A DNA stretch of 64,000 nt, taken from contig NZ_SPMX01000009.1 in NCBI RefSeq assembly GCF_012940005.1, positions 1 through 64,000 of the forward strand, written 5' to 3'. How positions within the stretch are numbered: the first letter of the stretch is position 1; each line of letters begins with the position of its first letter. Below the pieces are notes generated by a model that worked only from the letters and a program-made list of their open reading frames with translations, had not been told where the DNA came from and ran no database searches. Made by a program: the position numbers and the translations under genes. Source of the DNA: Candidatus Accumulibacter contiguus (GTDB lineage Bacteria > Pseudomonadota > Gammaproteobacteria > Burkholderiales > Rhodocyclaceae). Positions 18,290 to 27,113 of this stretch are shown piece by piece.

Positions 18290-19072
18290 ATGAGCGCACC
18301 CTTGCTCGATGTTCGCGACGTCACCCTGCAGTACAAGACCAGCGAGCGTCTCGTTACCGCTACGCAGCGCGTCAGCTTCCAGGTGCATGCCGGTGACCGT
18401 TTTGTCGTCCTTGGACCTTCCGGCTGCGGCAAGTCAACTCTGCTCAAGGCCGTTGGTGGTTATCTGGCTCCGGTCGAAGGCGAAATCCGTCTGAACGGGA
18501 CACCGATTCGTAAACCAGGAGCCGATCGGGTGATGGTCTTCCAGGAATTCGATCAGCTACTTCCGTGGAAAACGGTCAAGGAAAACGTCAAGTTCGCTCT
18601 TGTCGCCAGCCGAACGCTGAGCGGCAGTGAGGCCGAGGACCGGGCGCTGCACTACATCGCCATGGTTGGACTCGCCGGCTCGGCCAACAGTTATCCTCAC
18701 ACCCTCTCTGGCGGCATGAAGCAGCGCGTGGCCATCGCGCGCGGTATGGCGATGCAGCCCGCCATCCTGCTGATGGACGAGCCCTTCGCCGCGCTCGACG
18801 CGCTCACCCGGCAGCAGATGCAGGACGAGTTGCTGCGCCTCTGGGAAGACACGCGCTTCACCGTGCTCTTCGTTACCCACTCGATCCCGGAGGCGGTCAA
18901 GGTCGGCAGCCACATCCTCCTGCTGTCGGCCCACCCGGGCCGGGTACGTAAACTGGTGCACAGCGACGGCAGCGATCGGGCAGACGCTTCCGGCCTGCGC
19001 CTGTCAGAGCGCATCCATCGCCAACTTTTCGAGTCCGAACCGGTTGCCAAGGAACTGGTCCATGCCGCCTGA
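18290..19072 (+). CDS. ABC transporter ATP-binding protein, sulfonate/nitrate/taurine type
   Basis: The 260-residue ATPase energises import with the permease at 19062-19940. Walker A is GPSGCGKST (near residue 45), Q-loop [10 protein letters not shown], signature LSGGMKQR, Walker [15 protein letters not shown] and switch histidine VTHSIPEA, all intact. ATG 18290 follows the binding-protein TGA by two bases; a TTG at 18284 is the alternative. The gene overlaps the next by 11 bases. Confidence 0.9.
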   Translation: MSAPLLDVRDVTLQYKTSERLVTATQRVSFQVHAGDRFVVLGPSGCGKSTLLKAVGGYLAPVEGEIRLNGTPIRKPGADRVMVFQEFDQLLPWKTVKENVKFALVASRTLSGSEAEDRALHYIAMVGLAGSANSYPHTLSGGMKQRVAIARGMAMQPAILLMDEPFAALDALTRQQMQDELLRLWEDTRFTVLFVTHSIPEAVKVGSHILLLSAHPGRVRKLVHSDGSDRADASGLRLSERIHRQLFESEPVAKELVHAA

Positions 19073-19940
19073 CGCTCGCTGCCCGGCGACCTCCGGCACG
19101 CTTGAGGCTCCACCATTGCTCAACGAGCCGCCAATCGCCGGTGAACGCCCACTCGTGCTCGTCGAGCAACTCGCCAACGTCGCCGCGCTACGCAAGATCC
19201 TGTTGCTCATGGTGCTCGCCGTGCTCTGGCAGGCTTATGCCAGCCGCCTCGACAATCCCCTGCTCTTCCCGACCTTCACCGCCACGCTGGAAGCGTTGTG
19301 GGAAGGCCTCTTGTCGGGAGCCCTGATCCAGCGCGCGGCCTTCACGCTCAAACTCCTGCTCGTCGGCTACGCCAGCGGCGTCCTGCTCGCGGGCTTGCTG
19401 ACCGGTCTGGCGATCGGCTCCCGGCTGGGTAACGACCTGCTGGAAACGTTGACCGCGATGTTCAACCCCTTGCCGGCGATTGCCCTGTTGCCGCTGGCGC
19501 TGCTCTGGTTCGGCCTGGGCGCTGGCAGCTTGATCTTCGTACTGATTCACTCCGTCCTGTGGCCGGTTGCCCTGTGTACCCATGCTGGCTTCAAATCGGT
19601 CTCGCCGACGCTGCGCATGGTCGGCCGCAACTATGGACTTGTCGGCCCACGCTACGTAACCCGGATCCTCATTCCCGCCGCTTTCCCATGCATTCTCTCC
19701 GGCTTGAAGAATGGCTGGGCCTTTGCCTGGCGCACGCTGATCGCCGCCGAGTTGGTCTTCGGGGTCAGCTCGGGGTCGGGTGGCCTCGGCTGGTTCATCT
19801 ACGAGAACAAGAACCAACTGGAAATCCCGTCGGTGTTCGCTGGCCTGCTGACCGTCATCCTGATCGGTCTGGCCATGGAAAACCTGGTTTTTCGCAGCAT
19901 CGAAGTATGTACCGTCAGACGTTGGGGGATGCATGCCTGA
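19062..19940 (+). CDS. ABC transporter permease, sulfonate/nitrate/taurine type
   Basis: The 292-residue inner-membrane protein has about six hydrophobic segments (for example [57 protein letters not shown]) and the cytoplasmic coupling motif region with the EAA-type pattern [23 protein letters not shown] 19062 gives MPPDARCP, overlapping the ATPase stop; a TTG at 19044 is possible. The first ~45 residues are a hydrophilic N-terminal extension. It ends overlapping the dehydrogenase start by eight bases. Confidence 0.88.
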   Translation: MPPDARCPATSGTLEAPPLLNEPPIAGERPLVLVEQLANVAALRKILLLMVLAVLWQAYASRLDNPLLFPTFTATLEALWEGLLSGALIQRAAFTLKLLLVGYASGVLLAGLLTGLAIGSRLGNDLLETLTAMFNPLPAIALLPLALLWFGLGAGSLIFVLIHSVLWPVALCTHAGFKSVSPTLRMVGRNYGLVGPRYVTRILIPAAFPCILSGLKNGWAFAWRTLIAAELVFGVSSGSGGLGWFIYENKNQLEIPSVFAGLLTVILIGLAMENLVFRSIEVCTVRRWGMHA

Positions 19941-20919
19941 CGCTGAAACACTGGACCCGGTCGTCGTGATTTCCGAGTTCATGGAGGCTGCGGCCGTAAG
20001 GAGCTTGCGGGCACAATTCCCGGTCCATTACGACCCCGAACTGTTCGACCATCCGGCACAGTTCTACCGCCTGCTGGCCAGCGTCCGCGCCCTGATCGTC
20101 CGCAACCGGACCCGGGTCGATGGGGAGTTGCTCGGCCGGGCGCCGAGGCTGGAAGTGATCGGTCGCCTGGGTGTCGGGCTGGACAACATCGACCTCGTAG
20201 CATGCCGCGCGCGCGGCATTGCCGTGCACCCCGCCGCCGGGGCCAATGCCCGCGCGGTTGCAGAATACGTTCTGGCGATGATGCTGATCACCCTGCGCGA
20301 CGACTATCACCGTACGGCAGATCTCTCCTCGGGCAGATGGCCAAGCGCGTATCACGCCGGCGGCCGCCAGGCGGCTGGCAAGACACTGGGGCTCGTCGGC
20401 TTTGGCGCTATCGGTCAGTTGACCGCCAGGCTCGCCCGCGCCATCGGCTGCAGGGTCATTGCCTGCGATCCGGCGCACGCACCTGGTTCCCTGCTGTGGA
20501 GAGAGTTGGATATCGAACCGGTGGGCTTCGATGACTTGCTGGCTGCGGCCGACGTCGTTTCCCTGCACCTGCCGCTGACCGCCGCCAGCCGCGGTCTTTT
20601 CGGGCGAGAAACCATCGCCCGAATGAAGCCGCAAGCCATCCTGATCAACACTGCGCATGGCGGCATCGTTCACGAGCGCGCTCTGGCCGATGCCCTGTGC
20701 AGCGGTCATCTGTCGGGCGCGGCAATCGACGTTTTCGCACGCGAACCATTGCCTGCCGGCTCACCGCTGGCCGGCCTGCCCAACGTCTGGCTGACACCGC
20801 ACATCGCCGGACTCAGCCGAGAAGCCAATCTCCGCGTCAGTGCTTTGATTGCCGAGCAGGTCAGCCGGAGCCTCGCCCGCATCACCGAAGACCAGGCTGT
20901 TTGCCAGTCATCAAGCTGA
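19933..20919 (+). CDS. D-2-hydroxyacid dehydrogenase family protein
   Basis: The 328-residue protein belongs to the NAD-dependent D-2-hydroxyacid dehydrogenases (SerA/GyaR-like). It shows the Rossmann motif VGFGAIGQ near residue 155, an acidic residue at the end of the second strand (IACDP), the active-site glutamate region DVFAREPLP and the catalytic histidine in LTPHIAG. The catalytic arginine motif, normally NTARGG, reads NTAHGG: Arg is replaced by His, which would impair the standard reaction or change substrate. ATG 19933 overlaps the permease end. In this operon it may act on a hydroxy or keto acid released from a sulfonate, for example sulfolactate; that is inference. Confidence 0.8.
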   Translation: MPDAETLDPVVVISEFMEAAAVRSLRAQFPVHYDPELFDHPAQFYRLLASVRALIVRNRTRVDGELLGRAPRLEVIGRLGVGLDNIDLVACRARGIAVHPAAGANARAVAEYVLAMMLITLRDDYHRTADLSSGRWPSAYHAGGRQAAGKTLGLVGFGAIGQLTARLARAIGCRVIACDPAHAPGSLLWRELDIEPVGFDDLLAAADVVSLHLPLTAASRGLFGRETIARMKPQAILINTAHGGIVHERALADALCSGHLSGAAIDVFAREPLPAGSPLAGLPNVWLTPHIAGLSREANLRVSALIAEQVSRSLARITEDQAVCQSSS

Positions 20920-21035
20920 AAATCGACCCATGACTGCCCCACGCACCCCGCCCCCGCTGCCCGACAACGCTGGGTGCAGCACAAGAGGTGGGCAGCAAGG
21001 CCGTTCTGCCAATCTTCATCCTATATCGAGGAATC

Positions 21036-21953
21036 ATGATGAGTTTCTACCAGGACTACAACGACAAGCTGGCCATCGAGCAGTGGAACACTTTTGAACG
21101 CGGCGCCTATCGGACGATCAAGGTCACCCCGCTGTCACCCGCGCTAGGTGCCGAAATCGAAGGCGTCGACCTGCGGCAGGAAACCGCACCGGAGCAACTG
21201 GCAGAGATCAGGCAGGCGATCACGGAAAATCTCGTCCTTGTTTTTCGCGACCAGAAAATCGCTGCCGAGGACCATAAACGTTTCGCGCGCTATTTCGGCA
21301 CCCTGCACCGGCATCTCCTGGCGGGCAACAGCACGCTCTCGGCGCGCAGCCAAGATCCAGAGATCCTGGCCTGGAAGACCGGCCGCAGCTCGCGTTACAC
21401 CGCCGGCGATGCCTGGCACAACGATGTTTCCTGCGATCCCGAGCCTATCTGGGGCTCCTTCCTGCGGGTCACCCGTATGCCCGAGATCGGCGGCGGTGAT
21501 ACCGCCTTCACCAACCTGCACCTCGCCTACGAATCCCTCTCCGATCCAATCAAGCGGTTGCTCGATGGCTTGACGGCAATCCACGATGGACGCCAGGCCT
21601 GGACTGCCGGTTACGGAGCCGAACCGGATCCCGGCCAGACCTTCCCGGCTAGCGAGCACCCGGTCGTGGCCCGTCATCCCTTCAGCGGCCGCAAGTTCCT
21701 TTTTGTCAACCCTGCCTTCACTTCGCACGTCGTTCAGTTGACCCGCGCCGAAAGCGATGCCCTGCTGCAACTGCTATTTCGCCACGTCGAGAAACACCTC
21801 GCCTTCCAGGCGCACATTCACTGGACGCCCGACACGCTGATCTTCTGGGACAACTGGGCAACGCAACACCACGCGATCTGGGATTACTATCCTTTCGAGC
21901 GCTGGGGAGAACGCGTTTCTGCCTCCCTCGGCTTCCCGCCGCAGCAAGCCTGA
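21036..21953 (+). CDS. TauD/TfdA-family Fe(II)/2-oxoglutarate dioxygenase
   Basis: Enzymes of this family hydroxylate the carbon next to sulfonate or ether groups, releasing sulfite and an aldehyde in TauD. The protein (about 305 residues) has the iron ligands His-X-Asp in WHNDVSCDPEP, the distal histidine in QHHAIWDYYPFERWGERV, and the 2-oxoglutarate arginine in the same stretch. N-terminal KVTPLSPALGAEIEGVDLRQ is the typical TauD start. ATG 21036 follows AGGAATC; ATG 21039 is equivalent. Linked to the ABC genes upstream, it supports sulfonate use; taurine itself versus another alkylsulfonate cannot be decided. Confidence 0.88.
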   Translation: MMSFYQDYNDKLAIEQWNTFERGAYRTIKVTPLSPALGAEIEGVDLRQETAPEQLAEIRQAITENLVLVFRDQKIAAEDHKRFARYFGTLHRHLLAGNSTLSARSQDPEILAWKTGRSSRYTAGDAWHNDVSCDPEPIWGSFLRVTRMPEIGGGDTAFTNLHLAYESLSDPIKRLLDGLTAIHDGRQAWTAGYGAEPDPGQTFPASEHPVVARHPFSGRKFLFVNPAFTSHVVQLTRAESDALLQLLFRHVEKHLAFQAHIHWTPDTLIFWDNWATQHHAIWDYYPFERWGERVSASLGFPPQQA

Positions 21954-22245
21954 GTGAACCGCCTGCCCCGGAGCGACCGAGCGCAGATAATTGCGGCATG
22001 ACCTGTGCGACAACACCCATCCACAGAAGAGCGGCGGTGTCGCCCGCTACAGCGCATAAGCTCATAAGCTCATAAGTGCAAAGTATTTCCCCTCGCTACC
22101 CCGCCTCCGAGAGAATGTACCTCGACCGCCGGCTTTAACCGATAACTTGCCGGGGCGGGATACAAATTCTGGCTAAAGCGTCGCTCGCTCCAGCACTCCC
22201 CGGGAGCCGGCCACGCCGGATCACAGGGGAGCAAGGAGCAGCATC
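21954..22245. promoter_or_regulatory. Intergenic region with three CATAAG repeats
   Basis: CATAAG occurs three times at exact 8-base spacing (22055-22060, 22063-22068, 22071-22076). Related ATAAG half-sites occur before the encapsulin operon, DUF302 gene and a sulfonate binding protein, so this may be a regulator site for the small gene at 22246. Nothing else is recognised in these 292 bases. Confidence 0.35.
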
Positions 22246-22431
22246 ATGGTCATCACTCTCGAATTGCCCGTGTGGCACCGATCTTTCGACGATCCACTGT
22301 CTGCCTACGAAAAGCATTTTGGTGCCTTGCCCGCCTGGTTTGAGGAGGTTTCCCGGCCCGTAGCGCTCTCGCTGGCCCGGCAAGCGTTGCGCGCCGGAGT
22401 GCCGCTGACACCGGCGGATCACCTGTCCTGA
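22246..22431 (+). CDS. Small protein of unknown function, 61 residues
   Basis: The product MVITLELPVWHRSFDDPLSA then YEKHFGALPAWFEEVSRPVA is unlike random GC-rich translation in composition. It has a strong ribosome site (AAGGAG) eight bases before ATG 22246. No family recognised and no membrane segment or signal. It converges with and overlaps by 13 bases the end of the broken CoA-ligase gene on the other strand. Confidence 0.45.
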   Translation: MVITLELPVWHRSFDDPLSAYEKHFGALPAWFEEVSRPVALSLARQALRAGVPLTPADHLS

Positions 22432-23695
22432 GCAATCAGATTCGGCAACCGCAGGCGCTGCACCTTGCCGGAAGGCCCCTTGGGAAGTTCTTCAATGAGG
22501 AGAATCCGCGCCGGCGTCTTGAAGGGCCCCAGGTGGTGACGGCAGAAGGCGATCAGATCGTCACCGACCTCGCCCGGCTTCAGCACGACGCCGGCGGCAA
22601 TTTCCTGACCATAGAGCGGGTCCGGGATGGCGAAGGCAGCTGCTTCCAGCACGGCCGGATGGGCCAGCAGCACTTCGTCGATCTCGCGCGGAGCGATGTT
22701 CTCGCCTCCCTTGATGATCAGTTCCTTGAGGCGACCGGTGATGAAATAGAAACCCTGCTCATCGCGGTAACCAAGGTCGCCGGTGCGAAGCCAGCCATCG
22801 GCCGTGAAGGCGCGTGCGCTTTCTGCCGGCGCCTTGTAGTAGGCGGCCATCACGTTCTCACCGCGAACGACGATCTCGCCGGCAACGCCGACCGCTTGCT
22901 CGACGCCGCTGTCCGGATCGATCACCCTCGCCTGGTTGCCGAAGGCGCGGCCGGGACTGCCGAGCTTGCGCGCGCTGCGTTCGAGGGGGTTGGTGAACAC
23001 GGGCGCCGCAGTCTCCGTCAGACCCATGGTTTCGATGATGCCGACGGCGAAGCGCTCCTCAAAGGCGCGTTGATGAGCCGGCGGCAGCGGTGCCGACGCC
23101 GAGCGGCAGAAACGCAGACGACCCGCAGCAGCCGCAGTCGCATGGCCACTGTCGCCCTGCAGCAGCCGGAGGTGTACATCAGTAGCGCCGGCGCGTCGGC
23201 GGCTGGTTCCGGGTCCGGCCAGGACGCCTGCTCCGATTCTCCGGGCAGAAGGGCGCTGTCGGGATCGACGATGAATAGGCGCATCCGTACTTCCCGACGA
23301 ACGCTCGCCAGCGCCGCGCGCAGCGCTTCTTCCCGTTCCGGGGCCACGAAAACCGCCTGGCAATCGGAGTGGCCGAGAATGAAGGCCAGTTGCGCCGGCT
23401 GGGCAATCAGGCTCAAGGGAACCAGGACGCGGCCGCAGGCCGTAACGCCGACGAACAAGCGCACGGCCTGCAGGCCGTTGGGCAGGAGCAGCCCGACATG
23501 GGCGCCGGCGGCAATTCCCTGTGCGGCAAGAAAGGCGGCGAGGGCGCGTGAACTTCGCAGGAGATCGCCGAAGCTGAGTCGGCGACCCGTTTCCGGAGCG
23601 ATCACGAAATCCGCAGCGGCATGGGTTCTGGCCTGGTATTCAAGGACACCACGGACGGAACTGCCGCGGGAATCCGGATGGTCGTGGGCATTCAC
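22419..23695 (-). pseudogene. AMP-dependent acyl-CoA ligase, internal deletion and frameshift
   Basis: The N-terminal part (from GTG 23695, overlapping the aldehyde dehydrogenase stop) runs to LLMYTSG at about 23170. There the ATP-binding loop, normally YTSGTTGxPKG, is cut short to YTSGCCR. The frame then shifts, and another frame carries the C-terminal half from LRFCRSASAPLPPAHQRAFE through ETMGLTETAAPVF, DGWLRTGDLGYRDEQG and GRLKELIIKGGENIAP to the catalytic lysine region LPKGPSGKVQRL. Roughly 100 residues of the core are missing, so the enzyme cannot be active. It probably belonged to the sulfoacetaldehyde-type catabolic set with the adjacent dehydrogenase. Confidence 0.8.
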
Positions 23696-25089
23696 TTGCC
23701 GAAAAGCCGCCAGTAGTCCCCGAAGATCTCTTCCTCACTCGGTACCCGTTCCGGGATCGGCCGCACGATGCGCGTAATGTTGAGGAAGTGGCGATAGTTG
23801 AGGTTGTCGGAGAAGCTGTTCCCGGCCCAGGTGCCACAACCCATCGACAGCGAGAACGGCAGGCCGTTGGCGAACGAACCGCCGACCGCGTAGCAGTGCA
23901 CCTGGTCCACGATGACCCGGCATACCGGGAGATCAAGGCCGAGGCGCAGTTGCTGTTCGGCGTTGGCGCCGTGAATGCCGACCGAATGCCCCTGGCCCTG
24001 GTACTCGTAGAGGCGCCGCACCTGGGCGATGGCGGCGTCGAAATCCGGCACCCGATAAACGGTGAGCACCGGCGAAAGCTTTTCGCCGGAAAAGGGGAAT
24101 TGCGCTCCCACCCCTTCCTCGCTGACGAGGATGAAACGGCAACTCTCGTACGCCGCTCCGAAGAGTCCGGCCAGACGAGCAATTTCCGTCGCCGGGCGCG
24201 CGATCAGGCGGGGCGACAGGCGGCCCTCCGGGAACAGTGCCTTGGCCAGGCAGGCCTTCTCGGCCGGCGTCGCGAGTACGCCGCCTTCGGCACGCAGCGC
24301 AGCCAACAGCCGCTCCCAGGCGCCCTCGACGACAATCAGGCTGTTTTCGGAGGAGCAACTGGTGGCATGGTCGAAAGTCTTGGAGGTGGCGATGCGGGCT
24401 GCCGTGACCACCGGGTCGGCAGAGGGCAGGACGATCGCGGCGACATTGCCTGCCCCGACGCCGAGGGCCGGCTTGCCGCTCTGGTAAGCCGCTTTGACAT
24501 TGTCCCGCGAACCCGTGGCAACGACCAGATCAGCCTGGGCCATGAGTTTCGCCAGCATCGCCCGCGAGCCCGGGGGAGGAAGTTGCTGGACCAGATCAAG
24601 GGGTGCGCCGACCTTGACCAGTTCGGCGTGAACGAAGTCGAGCAGCAGCGCACAGGTCGAGGCGCCCTTGGGTGAAGGGGCGAGAATGATCGCGTTGCCA
24701 CCCTTGAGCGCATTGATCAGCTTGTTGGCCGGCGTCGCTGCCGGATTGGTCGATGGCGTCACTGCCGCCACCACGCCGACCGGGCGGGCAATCTCGGTCA
24801 TGCCGCGCGCGCAGTCCTCGGCAATGACGCCGACCGTGCGCACGCCCTGCAGGTCGCGCAGCAGGCCGAGCGTCTTGCGGTGATTCTTGCGCACCTTGTC
24901 CTCGACCGCGCCAAAGCCGGTGTCGCGCACCGCCTGCTCGGCCAGGCGTCGGTTGCGGCCAGGCTCGATGATCGCCCAGCCGGCCGCGGCGACGGCCGCG
25001 TCGACCCGGTCCTGGGTCCAGGTCGCGAACTCGGCCTGGGCAGAGCGCGCGCGGCCGAGCAGTGTGCCGACCGGGTCGCTGTCGGTCAC
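23692..25089 (-). CDS. Acylating aldehyde dehydrogenase, sulfoacetaldehyde dehydrogenase-like
   Basis: The 465-residue enzyme belongs to the CoA-acylating aldehyde dehydrogenases (ALDH20-like). Visible are VTPSTNPAATPANKLINALK (nucleotide region), GSRDNVKAAYQSGKPALGVG, the catalytic cysteine in HATSCSSENSLIV, and the C-terminal SMGCGTWAGNSFSDNLNYRH. The last motif is shared with SauS (acylating sulfoacetaldehyde dehydrogenase) and with acetaldehyde/succinate-semialdehyde relatives. GTG 25089 is used. A shrunken xsc remnant lies immediately upstream and a broken CoA ligase downstream. Context favours sulfoacetaldehyde as substrate, but assignment beyond an acylating ALDH is inference. Confidence 0.82.
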   Translation of the reverse strand: MTDSDPVGTLLGRARSAQAEFATWTQDRVDAAVAAAGWAIIEPGRNRRLAEQAVRDTGFGAVEDKVRKNHRKTLGLLRDLQGVRTVGVIAEDCARGMTEIARPVGVVAAVTPSTNPAATPANKLINALKGGNAIILAPSPKGASTCALLLDFVHAELVKVGAPLDLVQQLPPPGSRAMLAKLMAQADLVVATGSRDNVKAAYQSGKPALGVGAGNVAAIVLPSADPVVTAARIATSKTFDHATSCSSENSLIVVEGAWERLLAALRAEGGVLATPAEKACLAKALFPEGRLSPRLIARPATEIARLAGLFGAAYESCRFILVSEEGVGAQFPFSGEKLSPVLTVYRVPDFDAAIAQVRRLYEYQGQGHSVGIHGANAEQQLRLGLDLPVCRVIVDQVHCYAVGGSFANGLPFSLSMGCGTWAGNSFSDNLNYRHFLNITRIVRPIPERVPSEEEIFGDYWRLFGK

Positions 25090-25092
25090 CGC

Positions 25093-25238
25093 TCAGCCTT
25101 TGGCACTACGCGCCGCGTATTTCGCCAGCAGGCGCTTCGGCGGCTTGAAGGCATCGCGGCCAAGAACGAGTGGGGCGCTTCGAATTGCAGATAGCTGTTG
25201 GCGACCAAGGTCTCGACAAACGCCTCCGGGGGCGTCAT
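25093..25238 (-). pseudogene. xsc: Remnant of a sulfoacetaldehyde acetyltransferase (Xsc-type TPP enzyme)
   Basis: Three short pieces of a ~590-residue thiamine-diphosphate enzyme are fused. The start is MTPPEAFVETLVAN. Joined to it is an internal piece, VANSYLQFEAPHSFLAAM, corresponding to the region before the cofactor motif. The C-terminal tail DAFKPPKRLLAKYAARSAKG lies in the neighbouring frame. The first junction falls on a shared Val-Ala-Asn (25198-25206), suggesting deletion between short direct repeats. ATG 25238 still has a GGAGCAGGAAGG stretch upstream. No activity is possible. Assignment is by recalled similarity to Xsc-like proteins and needs alignment; another TPP-dependent decarboxylase is the alternative. 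Confidence 0.6.
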
Positions 25239-25433
25239 CCGCTGCCTTCCTGCTCCCATCCTCGATTCTCCGTGATTGAACACTCGATTCTAGGGGCCGG
25301 CGGCGGCGGCCGTAACGACGCTTTCCTGCTTAGCTTATTCGGCGATCGCCGTTCGGGAAAAAGCCCGAGGCGGATCCAGGATCTGCCCATTGGGGCCTTT
25401 CAAGGCGGCCCTGCTGAATGATTGATAAGCTAA

Positions 25434-27113
25434 TCAGCACTCGGCAACGCCGGCTGGGCCTGGCAGGAGGTGCTGCCCTGCTTCATCCGCGCCGAGAGCA
25501 ACGATCTCGGTCGCGGACCATTGCACGGCAACTCCGGACCGCTCAAGGTGTCGAGTATCGGCCAGGAGCACGAGTTGATGGAGGCGATCATCGCCGCCGG
25601 CGAATCCTTGGGCATTCCCCGTACTGTCGATTTCAACGGCCCGCAGCAGGAAGGCGTCGGCTACTACCAGCTCACCACGCACCGCGGCTGGCGTTCGTCG
25701 TCGGCCACCGGCTACCTGCAACCTGCCCGCCGGCGTGGCAACCTGCGGGTCCTCACCGGTGCCCAGGTCACCCGTATCCGCTTTGCCGGCAGACACGCCC
25801 GAGCCATCGAGTATCGCCGGGGCGGCAGTGAAGGATCGGCGCTGGCCGGCGGCGAAGTCATCCTCGCCGCCGGTGCCGTGCACAGCCCGCAACTGCTTGA
25901 ACTGTCCGGCGTTGGCGATGCCGCGCGGCTGGGAACACTGGGCATTCCGGTGATTCGCCACCTGCCGGGGGTTGGCGAGAACCTGCAGGACCATCTGCAA
26001 TTGCGCCTGATGTACCGGGTGGCCACACCGATCACCACCAACGACGATCTACGCACCCTCACCGGCAAGGCCCGTATCGGGCTGCAGTGGCTGCTGCGTC
26101 GCAGCGGCCCCCTGGCCATCGGTATCAATCAGGGTGGGTTGTTTACCCGTGTCTTGCCGGAATCCCACAGCCCCGATGTCCAGTTCCACTTCGCCACCCT
26201 GTCCGCCGACCAGGCGGGAGGCCAGCCGCACCCCTGGTCCGGTTGCACCTTTTCGGTCTGCCAGTTGCGGCCGGAATCCCGCGGCAGCGTGCATGCGCGC
26301 TCGCCGGACCCGCTGACGCCACCGGCCATTCGCCCCGGCTATCTGACCGCCGAACTGGACCAGCGAACCGCCGTCGCCGGACTGCGCTTTGCCCGCCGCC
26401 TGGCGTCAGCCTCAGCGCTGCAAGCTTACCTCAGCGAGGAATACCGCCCCGGGAAAGCCGCACGCAGCGACGAGGACCTGCTGCAGTTTGCCCGCGACTA
26501 CGGAGTCACGATCTTTCACCCGGTCGGTAGCTGCCGGATGGGCAGCGACGAAATGGCCGTCGTTGATCAGCAGTTGCGTGTTCACGGGCTTGCGGGCCTG
26601 CGCGTCGTCGACGCCTCGATCATGCCGACTCTGGTTTCGGGTAATACCAATGCGCCAACGATAATGATTGCCGAAAAAGCGGCCGAAATGATCCTGGCCG
26701 CGCTGCCGCTTGAACCCTGCTGGCCGGGGTCAATCAGGCGGCAGCCGCGGCCAGGATCAGGCGCCGATTCCAGCCAGCGCCTCGCCCAGTTGACTGAGGC
26801 AACGGCGACTGAAGATGATCGGTACGCGCATCTTGTTGGCGGTCCGCCGGGCCTTCAAGGCCAGGAGGTGATTGACCTGGTCGACGAGAACGACGACCAG
26901 GCGCGTCCCGGACGGAATCTGGCGGTGGCACTCGCTTTTCCGGCGACCATTCCAGTGGTGGACGGTCGCGTAGCCCCGGCTCTGCAGAAAATCGCTGTAG
27001 CTCCCCACGCGGTCGCCGCCGACGATCAGTGCGATCACGACGACTGCACTCCACACACCAGCCGGATGGAAGGATTCGCGGGCATCGCGGTCAGCCCGCC
27101 GGTTTCCAGATGA
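25434..27113 (+). pseudogene. GMC-family oxidoreductase, 5' truncated
   Basis: Homology starts abruptly at GNAGWAWQEVLPCFIRAE, about residue 90-100 of choline/alcohol dehydrogenases. The FAD-binding GxGxxG start is therefore missing and the stop codon TAA 25431-25433 closes the frame upstream. The rest is well kept: SSATGYLQPARRRGNLRVLT, AAGAVHSPQLLELSGVG, LQDHLQLRLMYR, FHPVGSCRMG and VDASIMPTLVSGNTNAPTIM with the catalytic His/Asn region. The normal C-terminus is near 26735; the frame then stays open for ~125 codons across the opposite-strand gene at 26757-27056. Without the FAD dinucleotide loop it should be inactive. Confidence 0.8.
26757..27056 (-). CDS. DUF2325 domain protein
   Basis: The 99-residue protein fits the DUF2325 family: ALIVGGDRVGSYSDFLQSRG, then HHWNGRRKSECHRQIP, LVVVLVDQVNHLLALKARR and a final VPIIFSRRCLSQLGEAL. 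Family members are small Rossmann-like proteins of unknown biochemical role, often near metal or redox genes. GTG 27056 is the only reasonable start. The gene lies antisense within the run-on part of the GMC oxidoreductase frame, so the run-on, not this gene, is likely spurious. Confidence 0.75.
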   Translation of the reverse strand: MWSAVVVIALIVGGDRVGSYSDFLQSRGYATVHHWNGRRKSECHRQIPSGTRLVVVLVDQVNHLLALKARRTANKMRVPIIFSRRCLSQLGEALAGIGA

